Source: Streptomyces shenzhenensis
Lineage (GTDB): Bacteria; Actinomycetota; Actinomycetes; Streptomycetales; Streptomycetaceae
Assembly: GCF_003688995.1 (NCBI RefSeq)
Contig: NZ_PENI01000008.1
Coordinates: forward strand, 248,001 to 312,000
Direction of reading: 5' to 3'
Length of the DNA stretch: 64,000 nt
The notes under the pieces were generated by a model, which had not been told where the DNA came from, did not search any database, and saw only the letters and a program-made list of their open reading frames with translations. This document shows positions 9,355-18,503 of the stretch, piece by piece. The stretch's first letter is position 1, and each line of letters begins with the position of its first letter. The position numbers were made by a program, and so were the translations under genes.

Positions 9355-10002
9355 TCAAATCAGGCCCTGGCGCAGGGCGTACGCCACCGCGTGGGACCGG
9401 TTGCGCAGATTCAGCCGGGTCATGACGGAGTGCAGGACGTTCTTGATGGTCCGTTCCGAGTAGGACAGTTTCACCGCGATGTCAGCGGTGTCGTATCCCT
9501 CCGCGACCAGTCGCAGGACCTCGAGTTCGCGGGCGGTGAATCCGGTGAGGTGCAGCCCGTGGGGTGTGAGCACCTGCCCCTGCAACCGTCCGACCTGTTG
9601 GAGCAGGCTGCCGAGGAGGTCGGGCGGGACCCGGCCCTCGCCCCTCGCGACCGAGCCGATCACCTTGACCAGGCGTTCCGGGGTCGCCTCGGCGCGGCGG
9701 ACGACGCCGACGAACCCGCACTCGGCCGCGTTCACCAGTTGCTGCTCGTCGATGTGGGTGGTGACCAGTACCCCCCGCGCGGTACTGGTCCGCTGGATCT
9801 GACGCAACACCCGTAGCGCGACATCGTCGAGAACGTCGAGGACGACGACCACCACCTGCGGTGTATCCGTCCCGTTCCGTTCATCCCAGTTGATGACCTC
9901 GACTTCCGGGCGGGCGCGTAACTGACTGGACACTCCGGCCTGCGACACCGGGTCCTGGGCGCGCAGCGCCACCGTGATGCGATCTCCGTTCGTCTGTAGC
10001 AC
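9355..10002 (-). CDS. LuxR/NarL-type transcriptional regulator of the eCIS locus, contains a TTA codon
   Basis: A 215-residue NarL-like protein. The N-terminal ~125 residues are receiver-like but degenerate (VVVVVLDVLDDVALRV lies where the phospho-acceptor should be; neighbouring acidic and lysine positions are not clearly kept), so phosphorylation is doubtful. The C-terminal helix-turn-helix (GFTARELEVLRLVAEGYDTA, SYSERTIKNVLHSVMTRLNL) spans ~150-212. Codon 28 is TTA (9919-9921 on this strand), which in Streptomyces requires the bldA tRNA and ties expression to development. A TTA-containing LuxR regulator at the edge of the CIS locus is also what I recall of S. coelicolor SCO4263. It lies upstream of, and in the same direction as, the vWA-DUF4255-ATPase genes. 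Confidence 0.85.
   Translation of the reverse strand: MLQTNGDRITVALRAQDPVSQAGVSSQLRARPEVEVINWDERNGTDTPQVVVVVLDVLDDVALRVLRQIQRTSTARGVLVTTHIDEQQLVNAAECGFVGVVRRAEATPERLVKVIGSVARGEGRVPPDLLGSLLQQVGRLQGQVLTPHGLHLTGFTARELEVLRLVAEGYDTADIAVKLSYSERTIKNVLHSVMTRLNLRNRSHAVAYALRQGLI
9919..9921 (-). promoter_or_regulatory. TTA (bldA-dependent) leucine codon
   Basis: In frame with the LuxR-type regulator (codon 28, in SSQLRAR). TTA is rare in Streptomyces and read only by the bldA tRNA, so translation should be delayed until aerial growth or stationary phase. Confidence 0.8.
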
Positions 10003-10127
10003 GTCGCTCTCTCCCCTCGGGCGACTGCGGGAGAGCTCCGATGAAATATGGGAAGATCAGGGGCACAGGTCCTCACATTTCATTCACATGGGTCTCCCTT
10101 TACCGAGTAACCACGGTAATGCCCGGG

Positions 10128-10142
10128 ATTCCCAAAGGGAAT
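10128..10142. promoter_or_regulatory. Inverted repeat ATTCCC-AAA-GGGAAT in a divergent promoter region
   Basis: A perfect 6+3+6 palindrome within the ~230 bases between the LuxR gene (leftward) and the membrane-protein gene (rightward). Its position suits an operator serving one or both promoters. No other gene lies in this stretch, and the regulator is unknown. Confidence 0.4.
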
Positions 10143-10232
10143 TGGCGGTGTCTCAAGGGGCAGCGGGATTGCCCGAAAGTGTTCCTGTGTGGCCGGTGAC
10201 CGTATGTCACACCGGACACTACGGTGCGCCGC

Positions 10233-11588
10233 ATGACTGTTTCGGCGAGCGTGGACGAGTCTTCCGTCACCGTTGAGCCCGGGGGCGAGGCAGAACTACC
10301 GGTGCGGGTGCTCAACTCCGGTACCACCGTTGAGGAGTGCAGGTTCGAGGTGGTGGGGCCGTGCGCCGGCTGGACCACGGTGGAACCGGAGAGTCTGTCG
10401 CTCTACCCGGGCGCGTCCGGCACCGCCGTCCTCACCCTGCGTCCGCCGCGTACCTCGCAGGTGAGTCCCGGAGAGACACCGCTCGGGCTGCGCGTGGTGC
10501 CGACGAGCGAGCACAGCGAGACAGTCGTTCTCGAACGCACTGTGACCGTAGGGACGTTCACGGAGGTCACCGCGGAGCTGGTGCCGCCCGGCTCGAACAG
10601 CCCCTGGCGCGGGCGGCACAAAGTGGCCGTCGACAGCAGGGGCAACACGCCTGTCACGGTCGACCTGGCCGCTCGGGGCGCCACCGAACGGTCACGGCTG
10701 ATGTTCGGCCCGGCCGAACTGGAAGTGCCGCCGGGCCAGGCCAAGTTCACCACCCTGACGGTGCGCCCCGCCAAACGGCTGTGGCGCGGCACGCCGATCA
10801 CCCACCCGTTCCAGGTGGCGGTGACACCACGGGTGGCGGAGGGGCAGGACCCGTACCAGCCGGTGGTCCTCGACGGCTCCTACGAGCAGCAGCCCATCCT
10901 GCCCCGCTGGCTGCCCCGCGCCCTGGTCGTGGCGGTGCTGGTGGCGGCGGCGCTGGTCGGGCTCTGGTACTCGGTGCTGCGGCCCACGGTGCGGTCGGCC
11001 GCTCGCGAGGCGATCACTCCGCAGGCCGTCGAGTCCGCACTCCGGGAAGGGAACCCGGACCCGGGCGGAACGGGCGGCACGGGGAGCAGCGGTCAAGGGG
11101 AAGGAGGAACCGGCAGCGGTGGGACGGCGGGGGCGGACGCGGGCTCGGCCGGCTCCGGTGGCGACGCGTCCGCGTCCCCGGGCAGTTCCGCGACCGGGGA
11201 ACCCGGTGGGTCCGGGACACCGAAGAGCGCCCGGGTGCAGGTGCGGGACGCGGTGGGCGGCGGTGCCACCCGGCGCACCGCCTACGAGGTGCCCGCCGGC
11301 AGGACCTTCGAACTGACCGACATCGTCATCCAGAACCCGCAGGGCGACGCGGGCACGTTGGTCGTCTCCAGCGACGACGGACCGCTGCTCACGCTGGCGC
11401 TGGAGAACTTCCGGGACTCCGACTACCACTTCGTGACCCCCATCGAGGTGCGGTCCGCGGGCAGGATCACCGTCTCCGTCAACTGCCGACGGGTGGGACG
11501 TCCGGTCGGGGCCCCGGCGCCGTCCCAGTGCTCCGAGTCACTCTTCCTGGGCGGCAAGATCGGTGCGGCCGCGCAGTCCAATGGCTGA
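10233..11588 (+). CDS. Single-pass membrane protein with Ig-like domains, eCIS-linked
   Basis: About 451 residues from ATG 10233 (a GTG at 10224 is also in frame; neither has a strong ribosome site). The first ~220 residues look like two beta-sandwich domains of the NEW/DUF11 type (EPGGEAELPVRVLNSGTTVE and GRHKVAVDSRGNTPVTVDLA). A single transmembrane helix (WLPRALVVAVLVAAALVGLW) lies at ~226-250, then a Gly/Ser/Asp linker (~275-330) and a C-terminal beta domain containing CRRVGRP and CSESLF cysteines. With no signal peptide, the N-domain is probably cytoplasmic and the C-domain outside. Similar proteins are often called hydrolytic protein in Streptomyces, without evidence of catalysis. It is divergent from the LuxR gene and could be a membrane partner of the injection particle; the comparison to make is with the CIS membrane protein CisA. 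Confidence 0.7.
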   Translation: MTVSASVDESSVTVEPGGEAELPVRVLNSGTTVEECRFEVVGPCAGWTTVEPESLSLYPGASGTAVLTLRPPRTSQVSPGETPLGLRVVPTSEHSETVVLERTVTVGTFTEVTAELVPPGSNSPWRGRHKVAVDSRGNTPVTVDLAARGATERSRLMFGPAELEVPPGQAKFTTLTVRPAKRLWRGTPITHPFQVAVTPRVAEGQDPYQPVVLDGSYEQQPILPRWLPRALVVAVLVAAALVGLWYSVLRPTVRSAAREAITPQAVESALREGNPDPGGTGGTGSSGQGEGGTGSGGTAGADAGSAGSGGDASASPGSSATGEPGGSGTPKSARVQVRDAVGGGATRRTAYEVPAGRTFELTDIVIQNPQGDAGTLVVSSDDGPLLTLALENFRDSDYHFVTPIEVRSAGRITVSVNCRRVGRPVGAPAPSQCSESLFLGGKIGAAAQSNG

Positions 11589-11618
11589 CCGGGCGCACGG
11601 CTCGGTCACGGGGCGCGG

Positions 11619-12515
11619 TCACCCCTCCGGCGCGGACTCCTCCTCGTCCTCCGCCGTGTCCTCCGCGGCCCGTTGCACGAACGCCCCCTGCACGTCCGCC
11701 GGTTCCTCGTCCTCGTCCTCGGCCTGACGCTGCACCGGAGCGGCGGTGGCGGGCGGTGCCGCCGAGGAGGTCTCCGCGGACACCGGGACGGACGAGCCGA
11801 TGGCCGGGTCGGGCGAATCGGGGGACGGAGCGGGGGCGGACATGACTCGCTCCGCGTTGGCCGACGCCTCCTGCTCGAAGCGGTCCGACGGATCGCTCAC
11901 CCGGATCCCGCCGGGAGCCTCCGTACCGTCCACCGGGCCGGAGCGCTGCTGGATCACATGGGTCAGCTCATGGGCGAGCGTGACCCGGCCTCGATGAGAG
12001 GACGGATCGTAACTGTCCCGCTGGAACACGACGTTGTCGCCGACCGTATAGGCGTGGGCGCCGACCTCCTTCGCCGACTCGTGTGCCGACGAACCGGTAT
12101 GCACCCTCACGGACGAGAAGTCGGCGCCGAGCCTGGCCTCCATGTCCGTACGGGTGTCGGTGTCCAGGGGCTGTCCGCCGCCGGACGTGAGCACCTCGTG
12201 GACGCCGGAACGCCGCACGCCCCGCTCCACAGGCTCCGCTTCGGCCTCCTCGGGATTCCGCTGGAGCGCCGAGCGGACAGCGGTATTGCCGACCGTCCGT
12301 TGCAGGCTGGTCACTCCGGCGCGGCCGAGCACATCCGTACGGCCGGTGGCGGCTGCCGCAAGCAGGTGGGGAAGCTCCGCCGACGGCTGAGCGGAGGCGT
12401 CGGAAGACCACCCGCCGGACGCCTCCGAGAACTCCTCGGACTTGCCCTTCCTGGCCGCCTTGAACGATTCGTCGTGCGCGTGCTCGCCGTCGTGCCCCTG
12501 CTCGTGAAAGCCCAT
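11619..12515 (-). CDS. DUF4157 protein with HELTH zinc-protease-like motif (eCIS cargo marker)
   Basis: About 298 residues. ATG 12515 is chosen because GGGGAG lies just upstream; open frame further upstream (to 12674) lacks conserved features. The His/Glu-rich N-terminus (MGFHEQGHDGEHAHDE) is followed by a leucine/alanine region and the DUF4157 core: LGADFSSVRVHTGSSAHESA, AHAYTVGDNVVFQRDSYDPS, and AHELTHVIQQRSG with the HExxH motif near residue 185. The C-terminus (~60 residues) is very acidic. DUF4157 is the domain most often linked to eCIS cargo; here it stands alone without a toxin domain. It is convergent with the membrane-protein gene (30 bases between). Confidence 0.85.
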   Translation of the reverse strand: MGFHEQGHDGEHAHDESFKAARKGKSEEFSEASGGWSSDASAQPSAELPHLLAAAATGRTDVLGRAGVTSLQRTVGNTAVRSALQRNPEEAEAEPVERGVRRSGVHEVLTSGGGQPLDTDTRTDMEARLGADFSSVRVHTGSSAHESAKEVGAHAYTVGDNVVFQRDSYDPSSHRGRVTLAHELTHVIQQRSGPVDGTEAPGGIRVSDPSDRFEQEASANAERVMSAPAPSPDSPDPAIGSSVPVSAETSSAAPPATAAPVQRQAEDEDEEPADVQGAFVQRAAEDTAEDEEESAPEG

Positions 12516-12712
12516 CTGCCGCTCCCCGCGAAATAGCAGAATGCCGGACGACGCTCCGACGACGCCCCGTTCCAGCGTCCGACGGGGGACCGGCGCGCGT
12601 CCAGGCCCGGACCCGTCAGGGAAGGGCAGTACGGATTGCCTTTTCGGGCAGCCCCGCGGCCCCCAGGACCGCACAGCCGAGTCAGTACGCCGGGCTCGTC
12701 AGCGATGAGCCC

Positions 12713-13294
12713 TCAACTGTCAGGCCCCGTCAGCTCGTACGGCTCGCCCAGCGGGTACGACTTGGTTCCTTTCCGCACCACCGGGCGAACGGTGAGGCGC
12801 TCGCCGGGGAAGAGGGCGACGAGCGCGACCTGGGAGATGAGTGACTTATGGATCCGGCCGCGCGCGGGGTCAGCCTCTGGTGAGGTGTCATCGACGGCCA
12901 GATGGCTGGCTTCCGCTTCCACGAGCAACTCGTAGAAGCGGAGCAGTTCGTATCCGTCGTCGGCCTGAGGCCGGCCGGTGAACAGTGCCGTCTCCGACTC
13001 GCCGAACGGCACCAGAGATCTGCCGTTCAGAATGCCTGCGCATTCCAGGGCGCTGGTCGGATCGATTCCCATGACACCCCCGGAGAGGTGGTCTGCTGCC
13101 GTCCAGGACTCGTCGTCGATTCGCGTCGAGAAGTAGAGTTCCTCGGCGAAGTGGCCATCCTTGCGCCGGTGGAAGAGCAGGGCGAAGCCGAGGCCGTCGC
13201 GTACACACGTATCGGCGACGTGGGCCGTGCCGGCGCCCTGTGCGTGGCCGGCCGTCAGAGCTGCCCGGGCGAGCTCTGCCAGATTCCTGGGCAT
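12713..13294 (-). CDS. Hypothetical protein, 193 aa
   Basis: ATG 13294 has AAGGATCGAGG directly upstream. The protein is soluble, acidic and of mixed alpha/beta look, with no signal peptide or membrane segment. It starts with a helical stretch (MPRNLAELARAALTAGHAQG), then LGFALLFHRRKDGHFAEELY and SESETALFTGRP-type segments, and ends in a beta-rich tail (LTVRPVVRKGTKSYPLGEPY). I do not recognise the family. It follows the DUF4157 gene upstream in the same direction with a ~200-base gap, so co-transcription is uncertain. Confidence 0.6.
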   Translation of the reverse strand: MPRNLAELARAALTAGHAQGAGTAHVADTCVRDGLGFALLFHRRKDGHFAEELYFSTRIDDESWTAADHLSGGVMGIDPTSALECAGILNGRSLVPFGESETALFTGRPQADDGYELLRFYELLVEAEASHLAVDDTSPEADPARGRIHKSLISQVALVALFPGERLTVRPVVRKGTKSYPLGEPYELTGPDS

Positions 13295-13412
13295 CCTCGA
13301 TCCTTGCGTGACATGGTGTGATCACGATACGCGGCCGTGGGCCATGTCCGGGGCCTGCGGATCGCCCGGCGGCCATGACCAGGCCGCCGGGCGGTTTGCC
13401 GTCAGGGTCGGG

Positions 13413-16400
13413 TCATTCGGTGATTCCCGCGGCACGTACGACGGTCTGCGTGACGGTGTTGCCACGGCTGTCGGCGGCGTGCACGCGCAGCGTGAGGTAC
13501 TCGGCCGAGGCGGGTGCGTTCAGGGCGACGCTCACCGTGCCGTCGCTCTTGTGGTGGAGTCGCGCCGTGGTCCAGGTGGCGCCGTCGTCGTAGGACAGTT
13601 GGACCTTGCTGGTGCGCAGCGCCGCGTGCGGTCCGCCGTCGAGGTGGACCGGTGTGACCAGCAGGGTGGCGTCGGCTGCCGCCTTGCCGTCGTCGGACGT
13701 GGGCAGGGCGTAGTCGACCTGGACGAGCGGCAGTTGCTCGCCGTCCGCCTTGCCGCGGGGGCGGGCCGAGGCGAAGGTCCACTCGGTGCGGGTGGCGGTC
13801 GAGTAGGGGAAGGCGGCCGTGGCGGTGCGCGTCGCCTCGTGGACGAGCCGGTAGCCGGCCCGCTGCGCGGGGACCGCGGTGTTCAGCCCGGCGCCGCCCT
13901 CGGCGACCAGGGTTCCGTCACGGTAGAGCCGGGTCTGCTGGGTGGTGTCGGCGCTGCCGAAGGGGGTCCAGTTGACGTGATCGCCGCCGGAGTCGCCCCA
14001 GGCGGGCAGGGTCACGTCGATCTCGTCGCCCGTGCGGACCGGGGCCGCCACCCCGCTGTTGATACGGGGGCGTACGACGGGCCCGAACCATTCGACGTCG
14101 GTGGTCCGTCCCGCCGGGTACCGGACCGGCGCGGACGCGCTGTAGGACATCAGCTGGAGTTCGCCCTCCTCGACCCACGAGAAGGCGTTGTCGGCGGTGA
14201 CGTAGTCGGTGCGGTGGGCGCCGGCGGTGCTGAGCCGGTTGGTGCCCACCCGGTAGCCGGTCCAGGGGTGCACGTCGTAGCGGTTCTCGTACACCTCGCG
14301 GCCGGCGGGATTGCGGAACGAGGTCTCCACACGGGCGAGTTGGGCGGTCCCCGGGGCGTACACGAGGTCCGTGGGTATGCGGTCCTTCCAGGTGCGGACC
14401 AGGTCGTAGAGGTAGTCCGTGTCGGGGCGCGAGACCGCCCGCAGCGGCACGCTCCCGGTGGCGTCGACGCGTGCGATGAGCTTCTCGCCCTCGGTGCGGG
14501 ACAGGCCCACCACCTCGATGGCGGACCTGATGATCGGCTGGCGCAGCCGTCCGTCGAGGTCGTTGACGAACAGCAGCAGTTTCACACCGGCCTTCTGCGC
14601 GGCCCTGATCTGGTCGTCTGCGGTGTCCTCGTCGTCGGAGTCCCAGGGCACGACGGCCGCCTTGCCGGCCGCGTCCACGCCCGCGTAGTCCTCGTCGAGA
14701 CCGTCACCGGGGTGGATGAGGTCGAGGTCGTAGTCGTCCTCGGGGAGTTTCGCCGAACCGGGCATGATCCACAGGTCGTCGAAGTTCTGCGTGCCGGAGG
14801 TCACCGTCAGCAGCGGCTCCTGATTGCGCCAGCGGGCGGTCAGGTACTGCTCGCCGTTGCGGACGCGCGGTGTCGGCGCCGTCCACATGCTGTCCCAGCC
14901 GTCGCCGATCAGGGTGCTGTCGAGGACGGAGGTGCCGTCGTCGAACGCGCGGTAGTAGTCCAGGCGCCGGGCGAAGTTCTCGCTCTTCTCCGGGGTGACC
15001 GCGGAGATCTCCCGCAGCTTCGTGCCGTCGAAGACCAGGTCGGTGGTGCCGGTGATGTCCACCTGCGGCAGGACCACGCGGGCATAACCGGCCGAGGCCG
15101 CGCCGTGGGTGCCCGTCACCCGGAAGTCCGCGTAGACGGTGTAGCGGCCGGGCGGCAGCAGTTCGTCGGACTTGCCGCCGTCGAAGAGGTAGTAGCCCGC
15201 GTACTCGTCGCCCTCGCGGAAGAAGGTGAGGGCGCCCTGGACGGGTTCGCCGGAGCGGCCGGTGATCGTGCTGCGGACGTGGAACAGCTGCTGGCGGGTG
15301 CTGACACCGAGCAGGGTCCGGGTGAGCACCCGGCCGTCGGCGGACGCCGTCAGCCGGCCGGTCCGGCGCTGGAGGTCGCCCGCCCTGCCCGGGTCGATGG
15401 TGACGGTGGCGCTCGCCGTGCCGTGCGCGGGGACGTGCAGGCGTCCGTCGGAGACGGTGAAGACACCGGCGGGTACGCCGGGCGCGTCCACCGCGAGATC
15501 CACCGTGACGGCCTGGTCGCCGGTGTTGGTCCAGGTCGCGGTCTTCACCACGGTCCCCTCGTCCTCGCCGGGCGAGTGGATGCCGGCGTCCAGGGTGCCG
15601 GTGGCCGTGAGGTTTGCGGTGGCCGCCCGCGCGGCGTCGACCCGGCCGTTGCCGCCGTCGTCCGCCGTAATCTCCGGGGTGGCCTTCACGGTGCTGACCA
15701 GGGCGTCCTTGAGGCGGCTGCCGGTCCAGTCCGGGTGGGCGGCGGCCACCAGGGCGGCGACGCCGGCCACGTGCGGCGTGGCCATGGAAGTGCCGTTCAG
15801 GCTGATGTACGGGCCGGAGCCCCGGGTCATGTACTGCGAGCGGGCGGCCACGATGCCGACGCCGGGCGCGGTGATCTCCGGCTTGAGTGCGTCGTCGCCG
15901 TAGCGGGGGCCCCGACTGGAGAAATCGGCGATGGCGTCGGAGGAGTCGACCGCGCCGACGGTCAGTGCGGCGTCGGCGGTACCGGGCGACCGGACGGTCT
16001 GCGCGTATGGACCGTCGTTGCCGGCCGCGATGGTGAACAGGGTGCCGGTCTCCGCGCTGAGTTCGTCCACGGCCCGGGCCAGGACGGTCTGGCCGTCGGC
16101 GTACTGGCTGCTGCCCAGGCTCATGCTGATGACCCGGGCGTGGACGTCGCGGGCGGCCCACTCCATGCCCGCGAGGATCCAGGAGTCGTATCCGTACCCC
16201 GCGTCGGACAGCACCTTGCCGACGTGCAGGTCCACGCCGGGGGCCACACCCTTCTCCGTGCCACCGGAGGCGGCGCCGCTGCCGGCGATGGTGGAGGCGA
16301 CGTGCGTGCCGTGGCCGTTGCGGTCGGTGACGTCCTCGCCGGGGACGAAACTGGCGCTGCCCTCGACGGCGTCCGTGAGGTCCGGGTGGTCCTGGTCGTA

Positions 16401-17165
16401 GCCGGTGTCGAGCACGGCCACGTCGACGCCCTGGCCGGTGTTGCCGCCCTGCCAGACCTCGGGCGCCCCGATCTGGGCGACCGAGTCGGCGAGGGTGGCC
16501 TCGGCCCGGCCGTCGAGCCATACCTTGGCGACACCGCCTGCGAAGGACGCGTCGCCTGCCGGCTTCTCGGCGGCGGAGGGACGGGTCGCGGTGAGCGACC
16601 TCCAGAGGGCGCCGGAGTCGTCGCGGTCCGCGGCGAGGGCGACCCCGTTGACGCTGGTGAGGGGGCGGACGCCGGTGACGTCGCCGGGCATGGCGACGGC
16701 CCGCTTGCGCAGCATGGCCGCCGGGGCGTCCTTGCCGCCGTACGTGACGATGAGGGGCAGGCGCTGCTGCGCGGCGTCGTCGTAGCCGTCGGCCACGAGC
16801 CGGGTGATGTCGAAGAGCCGGTCGTCCAGGGCGCCGGACGCCAGATAGGGGCGGGCGGACTCGGGGTAGACGTAGGTGTCGCCGCCCACGGTGAGTACCC
16901 GGGCACCGGTGGGCTCGCCGTCGGGCCCCTGCACGGTGAGGGTGCCGGGGCCGCCGCTCGCGTCAGGGGTGACGGTGACCTTGTCGCCGGTGATCAGGGT
17001 GACGACGGACGCGGCAACGTTGTCAGGGGCGCGGGTCGTGCCTGATGCGTCACCGGTCGGAGAGGTGTCAGCGGAGGCGGTCAGGTGCGGGGTCGCCGCG
17101 GTGACCAGGAGGGCGGCCGCGAGGACGAGCAGGCGGCGCCCTCTTCCGGACGGATGGAGTGTCAA
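13413..17165 (-). CDS. Secreted S8 family serine peptidase (subtilisin-like)
   Basis: A 1250-residue exoprotease. The start is the TTG at 17165 with GAGGG eight bases upstream, giving a signal peptide (RGRRLLVLAAALLVTAATPH then ASA). The subtilisin triad is complete: Asp near 253 (VAVLDTGYDQDHPDL), His near 288 (NGHGTHVASTIAG) and Ser near 458 (LNGTSMATPHVAGVAALVAA). An ~150-residue propeptide region precedes the catalytic domain. The ~750 residues after it are beta-rich, including a carboxypeptidase-like/PA-type middle and a C-terminal sandwich, as in the large Streptomyces S8 peptidases of ~1200 residues. It appears monocistronic: 288 bases separate it from the permease gene upstream. The probable role is extracellular protein degradation. 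Confidence 0.92.
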   Translation of the reverse strand: MTLHPSGRGRRLLVLAAALLVTAATPHLTASADTSPTGDASGTTRAPDNVAASVVTLITGDKVTVTPDASGGPGTLTVQGPDGEPTGARVLTVGGDTYVYPESARPYLASGALDDRLFDITRLVADGYDDAAQQRLPLIVTYGGKDAPAAMLRKRAVAMPGDVTGVRPLTSVNGVALAADRDDSGALWRSLTATRPSAAEKPAGDASFAGGVAKVWLDGRAEATLADSVAQIGAPEVWQGGNTGQGVDVAVLDTGYDQDHPDLTDAVEGSASFVPGEDVTDRNGHGTHVASTIAGSGAASGGTEKGVAPGVDLHVGKVLSDAGYGYDSWILAGMEWAARDVHARVISMSLGSSQYADGQTVLARAVDELSAETGTLFTIAAGNDGPYAQTVRSPGTADAALTVGAVDSSDAIADFSSRGPRYGDDALKPEITAPGVGIVAARSQYMTRGSGPYISLNGTSMATPHVAGVAALVAAAHPDWTGSRLKDALVSTVKATPEITADDGGNGRVDAARAATANLTATGTLDAGIHSPGEDEGTVVKTATWTNTGDQAVTVDLAVDAPGVPAGVFTVSDGRLHVPAHGTASATVTIDPGRAGDLQRRTGRLTASADGRVLTRTLLGVSTRQQLFHVRSTITGRSGEPVQGALTFFREGDEYAGYYLFDGGKSDELLPPGRYTVYADFRVTGTHGAASAGYARVVLPQVDITGTTDLVFDGTKLREISAVTPEKSENFARRLDYYRAFDDGTSVLDSTLIGDGWDSMWTAPTPRVRNGEQYLTARWRNQEPLLTVTSGTQNFDDLWIMPGSAKLPEDDYDLDLIHPGDGLDEDYAGVDAAGKAAVVPWDSDDEDTADDQIRAAQKAGVKLLLFVNDLDGRLRQPIIRSAIEVVGLSRTEGEKLIARVDATGSVPLRAVSRPDTDYLYDLVRTWKDRIPTDLVYAPGTAQLARVETSFRNPAGREVYENRYDVHPWTGYRVGTNRLSTAGAHRTDYVTADNAFSWVEEGELQLMSYSASAPVRYPAGRTTDVEWFGPVVRPRINSGVAAPVRTGDEIDVTLPAWGDSGGDHVNWTPFGSADTTQQTRLYRDGTLVAEGGAGLNTAVPAQRAGYRLVHEATRTATAAFPYSTATRTEWTFASARPRGKADGEQLPLVQVDYALPTSDDGKAAADATLLVTPVHLDGGPHAALRTSKVQLSYDDGATWTTARLHHKSDGTVSVALNAPASAEYLTLRVHAADSRGNTVTQTVVRAAGITE

Positions 17166-17453
17166 AGGATTCCCTCGACTTGAATGGATGTTCGGGCCGA
17201 CGGGAATCTATGCCCCCGATGTGGATCTCGTGAAGACCTCTGACGTACTGGCATCGCCTTGGCAACAGCCGTGAAACACAATCGAGTTGGGCGCGAAGGG
17301 GGCGCGGGTGACCGGTGCGGGCGGGGGCGTGTCGCAGGCGGCACATTGCATGCGATCGCCGTCGGCCGGGGCGGCCAAGGCCTCCCTCGGTGTCTCGGCA
17401 CAGGTACGCGACGGCGTACCGGCCCGTCCGACTGCACTGCACCCCGACACTTG

Positions 17454-18503
17454 TCACTTCTGGCGCCACAACAGCCACATCAGGTAGAGGCCGCCGAGTG
17501 CTCCGGTCACCAGTCCCACCGGGATCTGGAAGGGTGCCAGCAGGCGTTGGGCCAGGAAGTCAGCGGTGCACAGCAGTACGGCCCCCACGAGGGCCGCGGT
17601 TCCCACGGGGATCCCCGGTACCCGCGCGGCACGGCGCGCCAGTTGGGGAGCCGCGAGCGCCAGGAACCCGATGGGCCCGGCGGTGGCGATGGCCATGCCG
17701 GTCAGCGCCACCCCGATCAGGAGGGCCGCGGTGCGGACGCGTTCGACCCGGACACCGAGTCCGGCCGCCGTCTCGTCCCCCATCCCGGTCATCTGCAGTG
17801 GCCTGGCCACAAGTGCGCTCGCGCCGAGAAGGAGGGGAAACAGCAGGGCTGCCGGCGCGACTTGGGTCCACGTGATGGCGTTGAGACTGCCGAATGTCCA
17901 CGCCTTGGCGCTCTCAGCCGATTCGATGTCCGCACGTGTGAGGAGAAAGTCGTTCACCGACGACAGCATCGCCCCGACCGCGATCCCCGTGATGATCAGC
18001 CGGCTGCCGCCCGACGCCCCGCGCAGCGTGGACATGAGCTGGACCAGCACAGCGGTTGCCAGGCCGCCCAGCAGGGCTCCGCCTCCCGCCCCGAGTCCGG
18101 TGGCGCCGCCGCCGACGAGGAGGACGGTGAGGGCGCCCGTGGTGGAACCGGTGGTGAAGCCGATGATGTCCGGGCTGCCCAACGGATTGCGGGACAGGCT
18201 CTGGAACAGGGAGCCGGCCAGGCCCAGTGCCGCGCCGACCACCAGGGCGGCGGACAGGCGTGCCATCCGCTGCCCGAGCACGATGAAGCGGTCGGTGTCG
18301 TTCCCGCCTCCGCCGAGCACGTCCATCACTTCGGCGGCAGTGATGTGGTAGGTCCCGGTGAAGAGGCCCAGCGCGCACAGCGCGAGGCAGGCGCCGATTG
18401 CTGTCAGCCCCACCCAGCCTGTTCTGCGGGGCCACCGCAACGACCCGCCGTACGGCAGGCGCAGGACAGAGTATGCCTCGGTGGGTGTGCCGTGACGGCT
18501 CAC
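17454..18503 (-). CDS. FecCD-family iron-siderophore ABC transporter permease
   Basis: About 349 residues, ten or so hydrophobic helices. Family signatures are present: RMARLSAALVVGAALGLAGS, FQSLSRNPLGSPDIIGFTTG, ITGIAVGAMLSS, and PIGFLALAAPQLAR. The GTG at 18503 overlaps the stop of the other permease gene (GTGA, 18500-18503), so the pair is translationally coupled and likely forms the heterodimeric membrane channel. An open frame further upstream to 18764 lies inside the neighbouring gene and is rejected. No ATPase gene follows; the next gene in this direction is the S8 peptidase. Confidence 0.9.
   Translation of the reverse strand: MSRHGTPTEAYSVLRLPYGGSLRWPRRTGWVGLTAIGACLALCALGLFTGTYHITAAEVMDVLGGGGNDTDRFIVLGQRMARLSAALVVGAALGLAGSLFQSLSRNPLGSPDIIGFTTGSTTGALTVLLVGGGATGLGAGGGALLGGLATAVLVQLMSTLRGASGGSRLIITGIAVGAMLSSVNDFLLTRADIESAESAKAWTFGSLNAITWTQVAPAALLFPLLLGASALVARPLQMTGMGDETAAGLGVRVERVRTAALLIGVALTGMAIATAGPIGFLALAAPQLARRAARVPGIPVGTAALVGAVLLCTADFLAQRLLAPFQIPVGLVTGALGGLYLMWLLWRQK

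Noticed and set aside
13161..17045. A 1294-codon open frame on the + strand opposite the S8 peptidase gene
   Set aside because: It is a mirror of a GC-rich coding region; the translation is low-complexity Gly/Arg/Val sequence with no domain, while the opposite strand has an intact catalytic triad and signal peptide.
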